Shown: positions 12,760 to 27,725, numbered from the stretch's first letter. The stretch: 64,000 nucleotides of DNA from Rhopalosiphum padi (GCF_020882245.1 NC_083597.1:58010152-58074151); one strand, 5' to 3'. The notes: generated by a model not told the origin, from the letters alone. Made by a program: numbers and translations.

Positions 12760-13057
12760 AGCAGCGATGTACACGTCATAATAATACACACTGCAGTCGC
12801 ATACACCGGCCGCACTGAGCACGACAGCAGTCGCTCGCATTACGATGTACATGACGATGTTATAATATAATATTATATAGCCCCGCGGAGAAATTAATTC
12901 CGCGGTGACCACTCGACACACACACACTCTGCAGGGACGCTGCACCTAATCGACCGTATACGATTGCACGCGTGTAATATGTACATGTATAATATTATAC
13001 AAACGCGTACAAATAAGTATTATACGTCATGTGCGCCACTTTATATATATTATACTT

Positions 13058-13094
<37 letters not shown>

Positions 13095-13295
13095 CGATGT
13101 GATACGCGTACGGGCCGATTCCGTCGGGAATACAGGCGGCGCGGCGGGCAAAACTCGATACGGGCGACGGCGCGGTCGGGCGAGGAGGGTTGCGTCGGCG
13201 TCGGGATAATGCATGTGCGCGCGGCGACTTTCCGGTCGGGCGATCGGACGGGCAAAACACCGTGAAATCTCTAAATGGAGCTACTGTATACGGTA
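12760..13295. other. CpG-rich block with (GT)n
   Basis: This GC-richer stretch contains a (TG)n run (13063-13093) and a CG-dense tail (13120-13260). Short open frames on both strands cross the repeat and each other. None has a domain-like sequence, so no gene is called. Confidence 0.3.
13063..13093. repeat. (TG)n microsatellite
   Basis: About 15 TG units are uninterrupted, followed by TTCGATG. Confidence 0.9.
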
Positions 13296-15354
13296 CCTGA
13301 TATACATATACACACACATAATATATATATATATATTATAATGCAAGGTTCGACGAGGCTACAAGCTCTCTGACGGCACTGGGCAATCGGCCGGATTGAG
13401 TTCATCAACTTAATGTAAGTCCCTTACGCCATATATATATTTTAAACATGTATGTTGTGTGTCGACCGACCGGGCGCAAAGTATTCTTCTATAATATAAT
13501 AGTATTGAGAGTATATTATATAGATAACTCCATGAACGCGCATGCCAACACCTTTCGACAGTCACGCATAAAAGGTATATAATCATATTATATTGTTCTG
13601 CGTGATGGTACTATATAGTATATTGTACCGTGCCGTTTGGCATATTCGCATATGGTAACATTTATTGAAGTAGGATAATAGTATACAATATTATTAAACA
13701 ATTATACAACTAATATATTTTTATGATGGTAAAATATCAACTCTACGTATGAGATGTATAAATTATGTAATAAACGTAAGGTTAGAAAATTTCACGAATC
13801 TTCTTGAAATATTTTATTTGTGTGAAAAGAATGAATTACATCTTAGATAGTTGATTTTATTATTTGCTAATTAACATAATTGTATATTTTTTTCAAATTA
13901 CAGTAGTGTTATTAGTTATACTATTTATTACAAATATAAATACTATTTTTGGCCCCCAAACAGCATAATGATTCATGTGATAAATATCTACTTATATTGA
14001 TAGGGTAATTTATGAATTAAGGCTATCAATATTAATAAATAATTTCTCATAAATTTTTGTCGAAATATAATCACTTCTTTATTAGGTACTCATCATATCT
14101 ACGAGTATATCAGGATTTGTGCCTATATCTAAAAATATATATTTTTTATAATTTAATATTTTAGGAAAAGTGAAATTTTCTATTAAAAAATTTGAAGTAA
14201 GATATCAAAATTGAAAATATTATGTAGTATAAATTATTCTACCTACTGTATTATTCTATAATAATAATTTTATTTTTTATTGCATTTTATTTATTTTTAA
14301 TTAATGATATTAATACTGCCGCTTCGAAATAGTGTTTACATTGATTCAGGTATATATTTTGTTATTTTGTCGATCAATATAATTTGTCGAAAACAGTTCA
14401 GAAAATATCTATGTCTGTATTATATGGCTGTTTCTCGTTGATCAGTCATATTTGCGATCTCTTTTGAAATATGCTTTCGTGTTTCGTACATTTCTTAAAT
14501 ATAAAAACTATTATTTTCATTCTATAAAATGTTGTTTGATGTAAATCATCAATAAGGAAATAACCGAACAATATATAAAAATAAGTATGTGACTTCGTTT
14601 GTTAAAAGCCGGAGTTAGACTTTAAAATACATTTAATGTTAAACCATAAGCTCGTTGATCATTTTTGGAATTTTCTTGCTGAAAATAAGACAATGTCCGC
14701 AGAGAATAATTGTATTTTCGTCGTAATATCTATATTCTATACCGTTTTTAAAGAGTATTAACATATTATTTATGGGATTTTTGAATCAGCGGTTTAATGA
14801 AAATGATAAATAACTTTTTATTGATTCTAAAAGATTATGTAATTAAATGGTATATTTCATCTGACTTGTTATACATATTATATAATTAGGTTATACATAT
14901 TATTTGTGTTGTATACAAATATGCAAATTGTAAAAGTAACAACAGGGTAACATAAAATATTCATTAAGATTTTTTTATTTCTATTAATTTGTTTTATTTT
15001 GTAACGTGTATTGCTATTATTGTCTAGATGAATTTATATAAAAGGTATAATTAATATACATCAATAATTATCATCAAAAAACAATCTATAACAAAGATTT
15101 AAACCGAACACCTGAGGTAAATACGAATATCTTCGTAGATGTACCAATTTATTTTAATAATGCTAATATTATATATAGGTATAAACGGCGTAGGTATAGT
15201 GTTTTCGCATGGTGGCAATTTGTTTCGTTGTATTATTATACGACGTAGCCTAACATAGGTAAGAGCATTTATACATAATATATTTATTATAATATTATAT
15301 ACGTATTCGACGTTGATCAAAACGCTTCATTGGAGTGAATTAGATTTATTTCAG

Positions 15355-15600
15355 CATATACCCCGGTGGCGAATGACGATATTTATAGCTACTAAAGCGC
15401 ACCGTTTTATTGGCCGCCCGTTAATGTAAGCCGGTTATGATGCATTTAAAAGCTAAATAATCCTCTACTCGGTTTCCGGAATCTGGGTCTCTTGAACCGT
15501 CCGGAAAGACGCAATTTTCCGGTCTCAGTTAACATAATAACATAATCGGATTGATTACGCTGCAAGCTGCGTATGACTATATAGGACGCAGAATTTTTTT
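15355..15600. promoter_or_regulatory. Candidate intronic enhancer with a near-P3 homeodomain site
   Basis: This block of balanced composition is flanked by AT-rich DNA and has no ORF. It contains TTTATTGGCC (about 15406-15415), TAATCC (15458-15463) and TAATCGGATTGATTA (15543-15557). The last is one mismatch from the paired-class dimer site TAATCNGATTA and has a further GATTA overlapping its end. These are the type of sites read by paired-like and K50 homeodomain proteins. Enhancer activity is inferred. Confidence 0.35.
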
Positions 15601-16949
15601 TCCTTCTTCAAAACGCTACCTGCTCTGCCGTAATAAATGGTTTTGTTAGGTCGACCAATGGCAGTGTGCACATTATGTATTGGACACATAATATAAAGGA
15701 CATGAAATCTAATTCAGCAGTATTATGCAGAAAAGGCAACTAATACTATACAGCGCCTACCTATATATAGTATATGCGTATTATAAATTTGGTTTAACAA
15801 GAAGTTGTCTGATATTTGTGTTAAAATAAAAAAATAAAAATTCAATTATTGGCTGAAAGTAAAAAGTAAAATAATACTAAGTTATTATACTACTATTACT
15901 ACTAATTAGTAGTACTATATTATAATACCTATAATAATTAAATATACGTCATGTACTCATGTGATGATTATATGTTTTCAATAAGCTGTAGGTATACGTA
16001 TATATTGTATACGATTTATTAAATTTAATATTCTTAAAAGTCAGATGTTGTACATGTACTTACGTATAGTAGTAGGGTAAGTATCTACTCTTGAACTTTC
16101 ACTAGATATATATTATATATTATTAATTAAATTTTTTATTCCTACTTTTCATCAATGAAAAATATTGCACCCTATAGAGTAATAATTAATTTATTGGGGT
16201 TCCTACTCACTTAAAATATATGTACAGAGTTTATTTTAATGTCATAACATTTTTAGTCTCTACCGTGAGTTCCATGCATCACTCGTGATGCTTTAATAAT
16301 ATCAATAAACAATATTCAATTATTGGTTAAAATCAAATGTTATCCATTGTTAATATACAATATAGAACATCCAATTTATCAAGCTTTACGATAAAGCAAA
16401 ATATATCATCTTAATCACATCGATATGTCGAACAAAATTGAGGTAGCAATAAACAGGCTTTTCACAAATATCCCATAGCTTTCTAATGAACAAAGAAGAT
16501 CCACCTATTATTTGTCCTTCATGCTGAGTTCACCAAAAATCAAATATGAATGTCTTACACACGAATAGTTTAGGGAAAAAGCCAATTTTTCATATGCTAT
16601 AAATCTTGATATACTTAGTATGAGTGATTAAAAAATGGATTATCAGATTTTAACAAAATGCATAATATTATATAACATTTGATAGCTTCAAAAGTAGAAA
16701 ATATTTTACAAAAGTTGTGCATTATTTTTTTCTATTTACTGGTAAAAACTATCCATTTTGATCACGAAAATGTCGATGTGCACGTTTGAAATAAAATAAA
16801 AACTGGCCAAACGACAGGCGTTAGAACGTACGCCTTACATACTCGATGTGTACCGTAGATATACCTATCCATCATGTACGTATATTATTATTATTACGTA
16901 GGTAGTGTTTTAACGAATGCCTACTACCGATGAACGATGAGCTGCAAGG

Positions 16950-17045
16950 TTCGCGAACGGTGTGCACAACTGCAGTAATGGCTGCCAATTAAACCGCTTC
17001 AAAGGAACCACTCGTGAAGCCGGCCCCCCACCCCAATATGGCCTA
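16950..17045. promoter_or_regulatory. Short balanced-composition block, candidate regulatory element
   Basis: The stretch includes GCCAATTAAACC (homeodomain-type) next to CTTCAAAGG (TCF-like) within 25 bp, then a C-run. It is isolated in AT-rich sequence and has no ORF. Confidence 0.22.
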
Positions 17046-20000
17046 CCTTTCAACTCCATGCACGTTTGCACACAAGCACGCAAATACGTATATGTATATT
17101 TTTAATGTTTACATGGGATATACCTGACAACCATACAACTTAACTTTTCGAAAACACCTTTTTACAATACTATATATGTAATAATATTCAATTCTCATTC
17201 AAAAAACGTTACAGACAGAAATTAAAAGTTTAAATTTGTATGCGGCGCACTTTAGTGATTGTCGGAGAAAATTTATTGTTCTTTACAAATGTTGTAAGTA
17301 TACGAAATGAGTTTGTAAAACTCTAACAACAGTGTATAATACACGTGGCAATTAGTGTATATATCAATAAGATATTTCACAGGCATTGTGGCGTAAAAAT
17401 AAAAACACAACAGCATGATATGTAAGATAAAATATTATATTAAACGTCCGTGTGGCTGTGTATAAAATGTAATACTAAAATAAATTATTCAATATTCAAA
17501 AATAATTATTATTCGAAAAATTCGTTAATATAATATTTGCACAATTGCACAAAAAAATTAAGGTAATATATTTTATAACAATACAATTTAAAACTTACAA
17601 TTTTATAGATTAGGTAGGTAGTAGGTACTACAATTTAATAAGAAAAATGAGTTCATTTTTTATTTTCATACCTAATATTCACAATGTATTGTTGTTTGAT
17701 TGGATTACTTGATCAGAATGAGTAATAATTAAAATTCGTTGTGTTCATATCATGAATTATTTTGAATTTATAAACGGCTTATAAATATTATTGATTATAA
17801 CATAAAAATGATTAACTATAATTAATAGTGTTAATAAAACATTCGTTTCTGTTTGAAAAAAAATTATCACATATGTATTGTTGTTTGATATATCATTATA
17901 AGTTATAGCTTTTATTTATACTTCTCTTGATTTTTGAAAATATATTTCTAAACATATAAAAAAGAAACATGTGCTCTTATTTCTTGCCAGTGGCAAAGTA
18001 TGAAAGTACTCGAGAACTCTCAAGTCACATAAAACGAAAACAAAATACTACCCTTGTTTTCAAAATAGTTTTAATGTTAATTCGAGTCAGTACCTCAAGT
18101 ATGGTAGTTTGGGATGGATATAAAGAAAAAGGACCTCATTTTATCAAGCCCACAAACACGCTTTATGTCGAGAGTAGACATAAGACGTCCACTAATGAGC
18201 TTTACGATGAGAGTTAATATAGTGTTGAAAAATAAAAAGGAGAAAAGTAGCAAACCATAATATTATAAAATTATACTACCAGTATAATATTTTTATACTG
18301 ATATTGTCTGCCAAATAATAATAATTATCAAGATCATCAGTTAATTGTAATTGTATGTAGATGAGTAAAAAAAAAAAAAAAATTAAATGACTCATTTGTT
18401 TATTTTAAATAAAGTGAATTATTTGAATGCAATATATACGTAAGTCTATATACATACTGGCTGAGTAATATTTTTAACAGTAAGCTTTTTTTAAACGTAT
18501 AAGTACTTATTCTCTCAAAAACTATTTATGTTTTTGAAAAAAATCCATCCCTTGATAGTTATTATTTTATATTTTATTACCATAATTTTATTGTATTAAA
18601 ATTTACTACTTTTGTTGAATACACTTAATTTTATATTCCAAAGCAGAATATTTTCTTAAAAGTTTGTTACATAAAAATAAATTTTCAAACGAGTGGTTAA
18701 TTATAAATTTATTACTTAAATCTTTAGAGTATTATTTGTTTAGATGAACGAAGTATATATAGTATATAGATCAGCATTTTACGAGGTACTCTATATAGCG
18801 CGCACCATTCTGCTTATTCTTCAAAAAATATTTTGCTTTGGAAAATAAAATTAAAAATGTTGTTATTAAAAAAAAAATATATAACACTTGAACAATGATA
18901 ATGATAAAGGTAATAAAAATATAAAGTTTTTTTCAAATATATCGGTCTGTTATGATTAAATGATGTAAAGAAATATTTTTAACAACCCTAATATTTTTCG
19001 GGATAATGAGCTTCAACAGAATTACTCTGTAGTTTGTTTACAACTATAAAATAAATGTTTAGTAAATTTACTATAGGTACTATTTTAAAATTAATAAACT
19101 AAATAATAAATGCGAAAACTGTGTTATGGAAAATATAACTTTTAAAAATAATTGAGAATAAAAACCTTTATATATATACATTCTGTTATTCTGTTACAAT
19201 ATTCAATTTAAACTTCGTCTTTGTTTATTATGGTGACTATGTTTTATATTAAAAATAAATCTTAATGTTAACACTAAATAATTATAATTTAAACAACTTA
19301 TTGTACAATTTAACCATTAAATTATTGCTTTGCTCTAGATTCGCGTGTTGTTTTATTTACATATAGCACTAAATATTTAGATATACGAATATAGAACGAT
19401 AAGTTATTACGTAACGATATTGTATTTATTTAATACAATATTTTCTATTATCTAATTATTATTTATATTGCTATTGCATCGAATGCAGTCTGTTTGGTAT
19501 TGATACCGATATTGTGTTTATTGAAAATATTATTATTATTTTTTTTTTTAAATTAAAAATTATTATACTATTTTAGTATAATAGTAAAACGTTGTAACAC
19601 AATACCTTGGCAACTATAATACAATACGTTTTAATTTATGAATATTGATCAATGTAAAATTTCATCGCAGAGATTCGTCAGGTGATTCTATGTAATCAGA
19701 GTGTAGTATCTCTACATATTATCTTGGTAGTAAGTCGTATATTGCACATGAGATTTAAAGCATACACATAGGTTAGCAATCGACACGCCCGCTTCAATGT
19801 ATGTAATATTGTAATAGGTATATTGAGTAATATTATAATATATATTAATATACTGTTCGATGCGCATTATGACGTATATATTATGACTCAACTATTCGTC
19901 CAAAAAGAGTGGCGATCTATCGAGCGTTGTGTACGTTTCGCTTTCGGTTTATATGTTATAGCGTCCTCTTAAGATGATATTAATAATAATTAACTATTAC

Positions 20001-21001
20001 AACGACGACGATGATGATAATGTGTAGTAATTACGCGACGTAAATCGAATAATATATGGGTACATATTATTTAATATTATTGTTTATACGCACGCAACGA
20101 CGATAATCATCCCCCTGGCAAACGATGAAGGTCATCGCGACCTAGACGCATATCATACTATGATATATATATAATATCGTCGCCACGGTCGCATTATATA
20201 TATATATATAATAGGTATATGATATATAGTATGGGCAATAAATTATTACAACAACAATAATAATCGTAGTCGTAATAACATATATAATAATATACAACAA
20301 TGATGACCGTAATGATATGAATGGGCGCGCTCGCTCGCGTGTGCGCGTGTGTGTGTGTGTACGAGACGAGTGTGAACAGTGTGATGATAATAATAATAAC
20401 GATGATAATAGACGACGTGATTCGGTTAGGTTAGCGGTTGTGCGGGATTGACATATTGCAGACGCGACACGAACGTATATTATTGTTGTACGACCGCCGC
20501 CGACGCTCCGCCGAGGTGCAGGAGACGCGCGAGCGCCGAGACATGAGAACATCCTGTGATCGCCGCGTGAGAGCCGTTCTCCTTCGTCCCGACTGCATAA
20601 TGTAATGTCGTGTAAACCTGCCGATTCCAATGTTCGACTGTGCGCGTGTGTGTGTGTGTGTTTTTGAATATTACAAGGCGTCGTACGTGATATGCGTGTG
20701 TGGAGACGACGGAAAAACGTGAAGTAGCCGAATGGGAAAGGCGGCGGCGGCGGCGCGAGGAGAGCAGAGCATAAGTGTATATATACGCAATGTAGAAAAA
20801 GGAGATGCACCGATGCTACACACCGCTACAACTGGTGTAATACATAATAATATTATATACCTATTATACATATATATATATATTATACACGTATGCGGTG
20901 TTGAGGTCAACAGGTGACGGTGGCGCCATACGACGAATGCCGCCCACGATTTCAGTCTCTGGTACGGTCCTTTTCTCCTTCTGTCTACACGTATATTATG
21001 T

Positions 21002-21022
21002 ACACACACACACACACACACA
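21002..21022. repeat. (CA)n microsatellite
   Basis: About ten CA units. Confidence 0.9.
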
Positions 21023-21083
21023 AATTATACGACGACACGTCTCGTCCGTGACATATGGCTGCTGTTTGAGTGATTTCGTTATG

Positions 21084-21114
<31 letters not shown>
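21084..21114. repeat. (TTA)n microsatellite
   Basis: About ten TTA units are uninterrupted, within the GC-richer block. Confidence 0.9.
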
Positions 21115-21115
<1 letters not shown>

Positions 21116-22350
21116 GTTGTGTTGCCCTTCGGTTTTGTTTTTGTTTTCCTTTCGTCGTCGCCGCTGTCTGAATTCTCTGTATCTACTTCAATAGCTGCTG
21201 CTGCGGACCAAGTAAACGACGACGACGACGACGAATAATAATAATAACAATATCGTCACGGTGACAACATGCTACTGTTGCCACTTGTGCTGCAGCTACT
21301 GCACGCCGCTACATCATCCACTGCCAAAACGACCTTCGAAACACGTTACGTATACCTCCTGCAGGTTAGGTTCCGGGACGACGTCTTCACGATTTCACGT
21401 ATACTTCCTCTTCGACCTTTTTTGTATCTTTTATTCTAACCTTAGCCACGTGATTACATTGTATTACGTTACAACAATAATAATATTATTGCAGCAGTCA
21501 AATGATGCTGTAACCGTACACAGCAACGAGTGAACAGACGATTATTATTAATTCGGAGTGATATTCGAGCAATTATGATTATCGTTTCGATGCATATTAT
21601 TGTTTTGTTGTATTTGAAAACGTATTTCACGATTTTGTCATCATTTCGAAATGAAATTATTATCAAATTGTTATTCAAATTGTATATAATTGAGAAAGTA
21701 ACAGAACTATATTATCCCGTTAATGTATGCATATATATAAGTAACTCCATAGTTTTATCATACTTGAGATTAAAATTACTAAATAACCTTAAAAACCATC
21801 TGCTCAAATCAGAGTCTTCTGTTATGTATAACAATATAATAATATAATACCCCCAGTGGACCAATCAAGAATATTTCTTATAGAATTACCATTTCATTAG
21901 TACAAAGTTTGAAATTATCGATAATATTATTAAATATGTTTTTCAAATAAAACTTATACACAGACATTAAAGTATAAATGAATATATAATAGCAATTTAT
22001 AAAAACACAATAATTTTAATATTAAAAAAATTATTATATAAGAATATTATTTTTTAAAAACATTTAAAGATTTTAAACTAGTATTGAGTAATAGTTTAAA
22101 AATATGTTTCTACTTAAAATTAAAATTATGGTAATGTAATACATTAATACGCGCCGTATACTTGTCTAAAATATAATATCTGAAATATTAAAATTAAAAT
22201 TTACCTAAATATTTAACTACAATATTAAATATAACTTAAAGGAAAATAATCAAATTAAAGTAAGACACTATAATACTGGAATATATGTTGGATTTAATAT
22301 TTCATTATTAGAAAATATGATAGTAAATTTAAGTAAATACAAATATACTC

Positions 22351-22850
22351 ATATGTCAAAGACCTTGCGGTATTCTTTTCGACACTAAACTATTATTCTT
22401 TTCTCGTATTATTTCTATTAAAAATAAAGCACTCTCTAAGTGTTTGGTCTTATTATGCGTAATTATTCTTCCTTCAATGACCCTTTCACCAAAATGTATA
22501 TTTACTTCTAACTATAGTTAGGTCTCGTATCTATAATATGCTGCAATTATTTGGGATTTCAATACTATATTGGTATTTCCAATTACATAGAAGCTATACT
22601 TTTTCAAAATAGTCTTTTTCATTTTATTATTTTTACATTTAATAATGAAAGGCCTCCTTAAATTGATACATTAATAACTTTTTAAATATTAAATCCTTGC
22701 CAGACCGAAGAAGATAATTTTATGTGACTAATATATTCTTCTCATATTAGAAATATATATAAAATACTATATAATATATGATTGACATCTATCAAGTCTT
22801 GCTAACATCAAAATGAATTAACATAATATTAGAGATCTCTGTTTATTTTA
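22351..22850 (+). pseudogene. Decayed non-LTR retrotransposon reverse transcriptase fragment (jockey/I-like)
   Basis: The plus strand reads VKDLAVFF in one frame. After a small frameshift it reads DTKLLFFSR...IKNKALSKCLVLL and, further on in that frame, YAAIIWDFNTI (around 22531-22575). The family pattern at the C-terminal end of jockey/I-type reverse transcriptases is VKDLGVxFD-x-KLxF, then a KA-x-x-x-LG-like segment, then LVRSxLEYAxxxWxP. The fragment follows that order with in-frame stops. Further matches to the distal pattern (LPDRR-like, then IDISSLANIKMN in a third frame, about 22780-22822) continue it. At least two stops and two frameshifts show it is dead. No 5' part, endonuclease or poly-A tail was found. 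Confidence 0.7.
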
Positions 22851-25800
22851 TAAGTATGGCTCCCTTAAGTATAATGTTGTTCTTCCCGTAAAGCATCATA
22901 AAAGCTCAAAACACCAACACGGTTTGATAAATGTAACAAAATTAAAAAGATGTTCTGAACGCTGTTGGACAGTAGTAGCTTATTTAATACAAAATAGAAA
23001 AATCGTGGGGAAATTTGTATGGACAAGGACGAAAATGCACTTCAGTCATTTTAATATTAAGATTCAGAAGAATATATTGTTATTATTATTGATCAAACCT
23101 AGTCCGGTGGCGCCAACAACGACACGTCTTGGGTTATCCATCATGTTGCAGTATGTACATACACGCGTTTTATTTTATTAGATGTATATTTTTTAAGAGC
23201 GCACGTTCATATTATCATTTTATTTGAATTAATCTATTAATGTGCTTGTCAGTACACGGCAGAGTTCTACAATCGAATTAAATAATTTTAATAATATATT
23301 ATAGGAACATATAGGTGTATAATGTATATGTATATCTTAATCTAAAGAGCGACATGCTATTGAAATGGTATCTCAATAGACGACAAGCGCGGTTGAAGAG
23401 CTATTGAAGACAAACCGGTATTTTTCAATGAACGTTCCCTATTGCTCGTGACAAGAGGTTAACACCACAATCGTGTTATTTCATCACACGCTGCAGAATA
23501 ATCGTATAATATATAGCGTATTCTTCGAACATTCAGACGTGAGTTTTGGCGTAAAATAAATTATTCTAACCTAATTATCTGCACGCAGACAATTAAATAT
23601 TTTGTGTTAATTCACGTCTAACATCGCCCGGGTTATATTTCTTACATTCTCTATTTACCAGCTCGTTTTAATTGTATTTTTATTATGTTACGTAATCAAT
23701 GATATACAAATGCATAATAAAGTATTCGTATGTAAAAATAAAAATAAAAACAATTGACAACCGATAGATGGACGTGCTATCTCAATGACCATTTAAAATT
23801 CTTATTACAAAAAAAAATTACCAATAGTCCTAAAATAAAATTACACATATAATATTATACATAGAAAAATTTAGGTACCAATAAATTAGAATTATATTTA
23901 CGTTACCTGACATGCAGCTATTGGGACTGAACGCTGGATTCTTTTGTAGTTGTGAAAATCCTAAAAAATCAATAACGAATTATGTAATAACAGTGTAGTT
24001 TAAATTTATGTTATGTATAATATAATATTTACTATGCCTTATGTATAGGTATACCATGGATTAACACAAATATCAATTTGTATGTTGAAGAATTAAGATA
24101 TCATCATTTTACTATTATTGTTTACAGATATAGTTTTGTATCCCGATGTCTTTACTATGATGGTGAATAACGGTTATTGATCATATAACTTCAATAATTC
24201 GCAGTGATATAATACTATATAACTACTCGTATGTATACCAATATACTCGAACCATGTACCATTATATTGATCAAACGGCGCGAAGAGTGTGTATGTAATA
24301 GTATAGCTCTATATAATATAGGTAGGTAGGTAAAGGTACGGATAATATAATATTGGCATAAAAATCTTTTTGACTTATTATCTTTGAATTTCCCATGGTA
24401 TCTTTACTCGATCGATCGCGTAAAAAAATCGTCTTTATATTATTTCTTTTATATTCATAAATCTAGTGAATTTGTGTGCAAACTGCACGCACCCGTATCG
24501 AATTACGACAGTAGGTACCTATATGTGTTTTGATTCGCAAAGGTCTCCGCGGTAATCCGACCTGACAGTTATCGTATTTCTTTGGTTCGTGTATAATTAT
24601 ATATATACACACACATACTGTCTATTATTAAACTTAAATCGCTTTCCACGATACACTCAATATCCTATATCCGGAGGTATTATAAAACGTTCAATAAAAG
24701 ATTCGTTTTTTTAGGGTACAAATAGGCGTTTTGTTTTCAAAGACTTATACGATAACATTATCGAAGAGAACAAAATATTCAATACACGGTGGTTAAACAT
24801 TAATTTAAGAAGTGCAACGAATTATTTGAAACCAGCCGCTTATATTTCTTATTTCTTTTGAAATAATAAATTGGGAAAAAAAAAACGATTCGTATTAGTT
24901 TGTGTGATACAACGGGATATTAAATTGTTTGGGTTTCATTCAGATATCGTTGAAATTATAAATAAATTATTTTAATCGATAATGCTCGTCATACTTTAAA
25001 AACGTTATTTTAGTTATTTTATTATATACTAGGAAAGTTTAATTGATAATTGACATTTAACATCAAAGATTATTTTAGTTTGTAATTATAGTAAAGAATA
25101 ACATACGTAACTATAACTAAATATACTTCAGAAACGTTATACTAGGTATATAAATATTTATTCTATATTCTATTACATTTATTTATCATTTATTTTCTCT
25201 AATATTACACATAATAAATTATTTATAATAACTACCTATTACTTCTGCAGTAGTACGATAGGTGTTTCAATAATTTAACTTATTCATTTATATTCATTTA
25301 AAAAAAAAAAAATCTTAACATAAAATATTATGATAAATACTAATAAAGTAATAAAACTGAAAAGTGCCTACTAAAGAGCACCTAATTACTGTATTATTCA
25401 CTTATAAAATTAAAAAATTTAAAGATAAAATGTCGCCACTAATACATTTCTTTGTATTATGCCTGTTCATATTTGTATAATAATTATTATTCACCACATA
25501 ATTACATATACCTATTATAAAACAATATTTACAGATTGAATATTTTTAAAAAAAGGTTAAAAAAATTATTTATAATATAAAATCAAAACTAACTTAATTT
25601 CATAAAATAAATACCTCAGTCAAAACTTTGAAACTATTTTTGTATATAATAATATTATAGGTACAAAAATGTATAAACGTGGGAGTTATAAATTAATTAA
25701 AAATATACAAGTTTAAATTATATGCCTTTACACATTTGTATGTAAGCAAAAGTAGCAAAAAAAAAAAAAAACATACGCTTTGTAAAAGGTTTTTTTTTTA

Positions 25801-27654
25801 CTTTATGTGCACAGCGGAATTTTGTACAACAATTTTTTTTTTTTTAAATAGCTGAGCTAGGCAGGTTCTTACATATTATATAGTATGGTTCAATGCAGTG
25901 CCGGAACACATAATGTAAAATTAACGAACATGTGAATAAATTGAATAAGTTTTAAACATGGAATTAGAATTCATCGTGGCCATTTCACCCTATTTATAAG
26001 GTGCTAAGGTGGCCGACCATGAATACCTATTTGTATGTAAAAATAATTAATGTGGTTGGTGGGTCGTCGATGCGAAGGAGTAAAACTGAAATTAAAATAC
26101 GTGTGTCAATGGTATAAAACAGTTTGCGTTGTTGCCGCTGGTTCAATATTAATTAATAAGCGATTACAAAATTACGCACACAAACTAAAAAAAATTCTAT
26201 AGGTTTAATATAATATTGATTATATTACTATAATAAACAACTATTTTATAACTTTATTTTAGTAAATATAAAATTAAGTATTATCTATAAAGTAATGCAT
26301 GTTTATTCAGAAACAAAAAATGTCACTTGGAAATTGTTATGTAACACATTGTTATTATTTGTACACGTCATACAAATCAAAACGATTCTGATGGAGGTAT
26401 ATCCTGTATTTTGGACGGTTTCCAAATGTTTACATTTGTCATTGGGTAGTATTACAAATTATAGTTTAATTTATATTAATTACAGGCTAATAATATTATT
26501 AGTTTACCTACACAAATAATATTATAAAAAAACAGTAGGCAATAAACTAATAAATTTAACCAAATTAAAACAATTATATTATATGATCTTTTATGGATAG
26601 ATATAAAATATAATACTTATGACTTATGAGTATTGTCTTAGACAATTAAGACATATTAAATTTATTATGATTACTAAATTATATTAGTATCTGAAAAGCT
26701 AAAATAATTAGCAAAACGCGACACGCGTTGAAAGTAGAATTTATATATAAAATAATGTATAAATAAATTTAATTCATGTTTAGCATAATATATGTGTATC
26801 TACTTGTATTCTACTTTAATTTAATAATTAAAAATAGTCAACTAAAAAAAAATTATTACACTAATATTTTTCAAACTTATTTTATAATACATGAATAGCG
26901 AATAAAATTGTTTATTTGGTTTTCTATAATTTTAATCTAGATTTAGCTATTACAAAATAAAATAAACTGCTTGTAATGAATGTTAAAAAGCTATACTGTT
27001 GAAACCTATAACGTGTAACCATGTTTAGTCACGAAAATAAAATTGGTTTATGTTTATAACATGATAAATAAATATTTTAAAAGTTACTGTCAAATGTGTC
27101 TATACTGTCTACGCACAAGACACGGAATAATGTTTAAATTTTATGTTTCAAATATATAAATATGTCTTTAATTAAATAGTAAAAAGAGATTAAATTAATC
27201 TATTGTGAATATATTTGCCTTTAAATTTGTTAGATATTAATTTTTAAATTATTAGGTATAAATTGAATAAATAAATAAAAATCAAATCAAAACAAACATG
27301 TTATGTAGTGTAAGTGTAATGTGTACTATATATTATGTTATATTGCTTAAATTATATATAGTTTATACAAGAAATGCTGTCCATAGCCTTACAGTTTTTA
27401 AAATTAAAATAATATAATATAATATGTTTAAAGAATTATCCTTTTTTACAATATTGCAGTTTGTCAATAAGGCAATAATGATCTGAGCGGAGTTATATTA
27501 AATAATTATTTTAGTAATAGTATTAAAATTTTGTATAAATACAAATTTTGATTATTTTAAACATTACTGAGAATTTTCAATTTTGTCTTTCTAAAATTAC
27601 TAGCTATATATTGTTCTAGAGCATTTCTTTCTACTAAAAAAATGTCACGAGATA

Positions 27655-27725
27655 CAATAAAAAAACAACAACATACATTGCTGTAAAATCAATACATTCG
27701 CTCCACTCAAAATCTAAAATATATG
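27655..27725 (-). repeat. Dispersed repeat, copy 2 (diverged)
   Basis: Read on the minus strand the core is TTTTAGATTTTGAGTGGAG, then CGAATGTATTGATTTTAC, then a GTTGTTGTTTTT run. It matches copies at 9715-9780 and 49558-49630 in word order. Confidence 0.5.

Larger units (their letters stand above)
20100..21540. other. GC-richer, repeat-laden block in intron 1
   Basis: It contains GT runs (about 20338-20361 and 20645-20661), a CGG-repeat patch (about 20740-20755), (CA)n at 21002-21022, (TTA)n at 21084-21114 and (GAC)n at about 21217-21233. A 222-codon minus-strand open frame (20810-20142) passes through several of these. Its product is dominated by repeat-encoded His/Thr, Arg and Ile/Tyr runs and has no domain pattern, so it is not called as a gene. 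Simple-repeat density and CpG content make this either a transcription-associated island or a repeat-expansion zone. Confidence 0.35.

Noticed and set aside
20142..20810. 222-codon minus-strand open frame, the longest in the window
   Set aside because: It is made of repeat-encoded His/Thr, Arg and Ile/Tyr runs across several microsatellites, with no family pattern or splice context.
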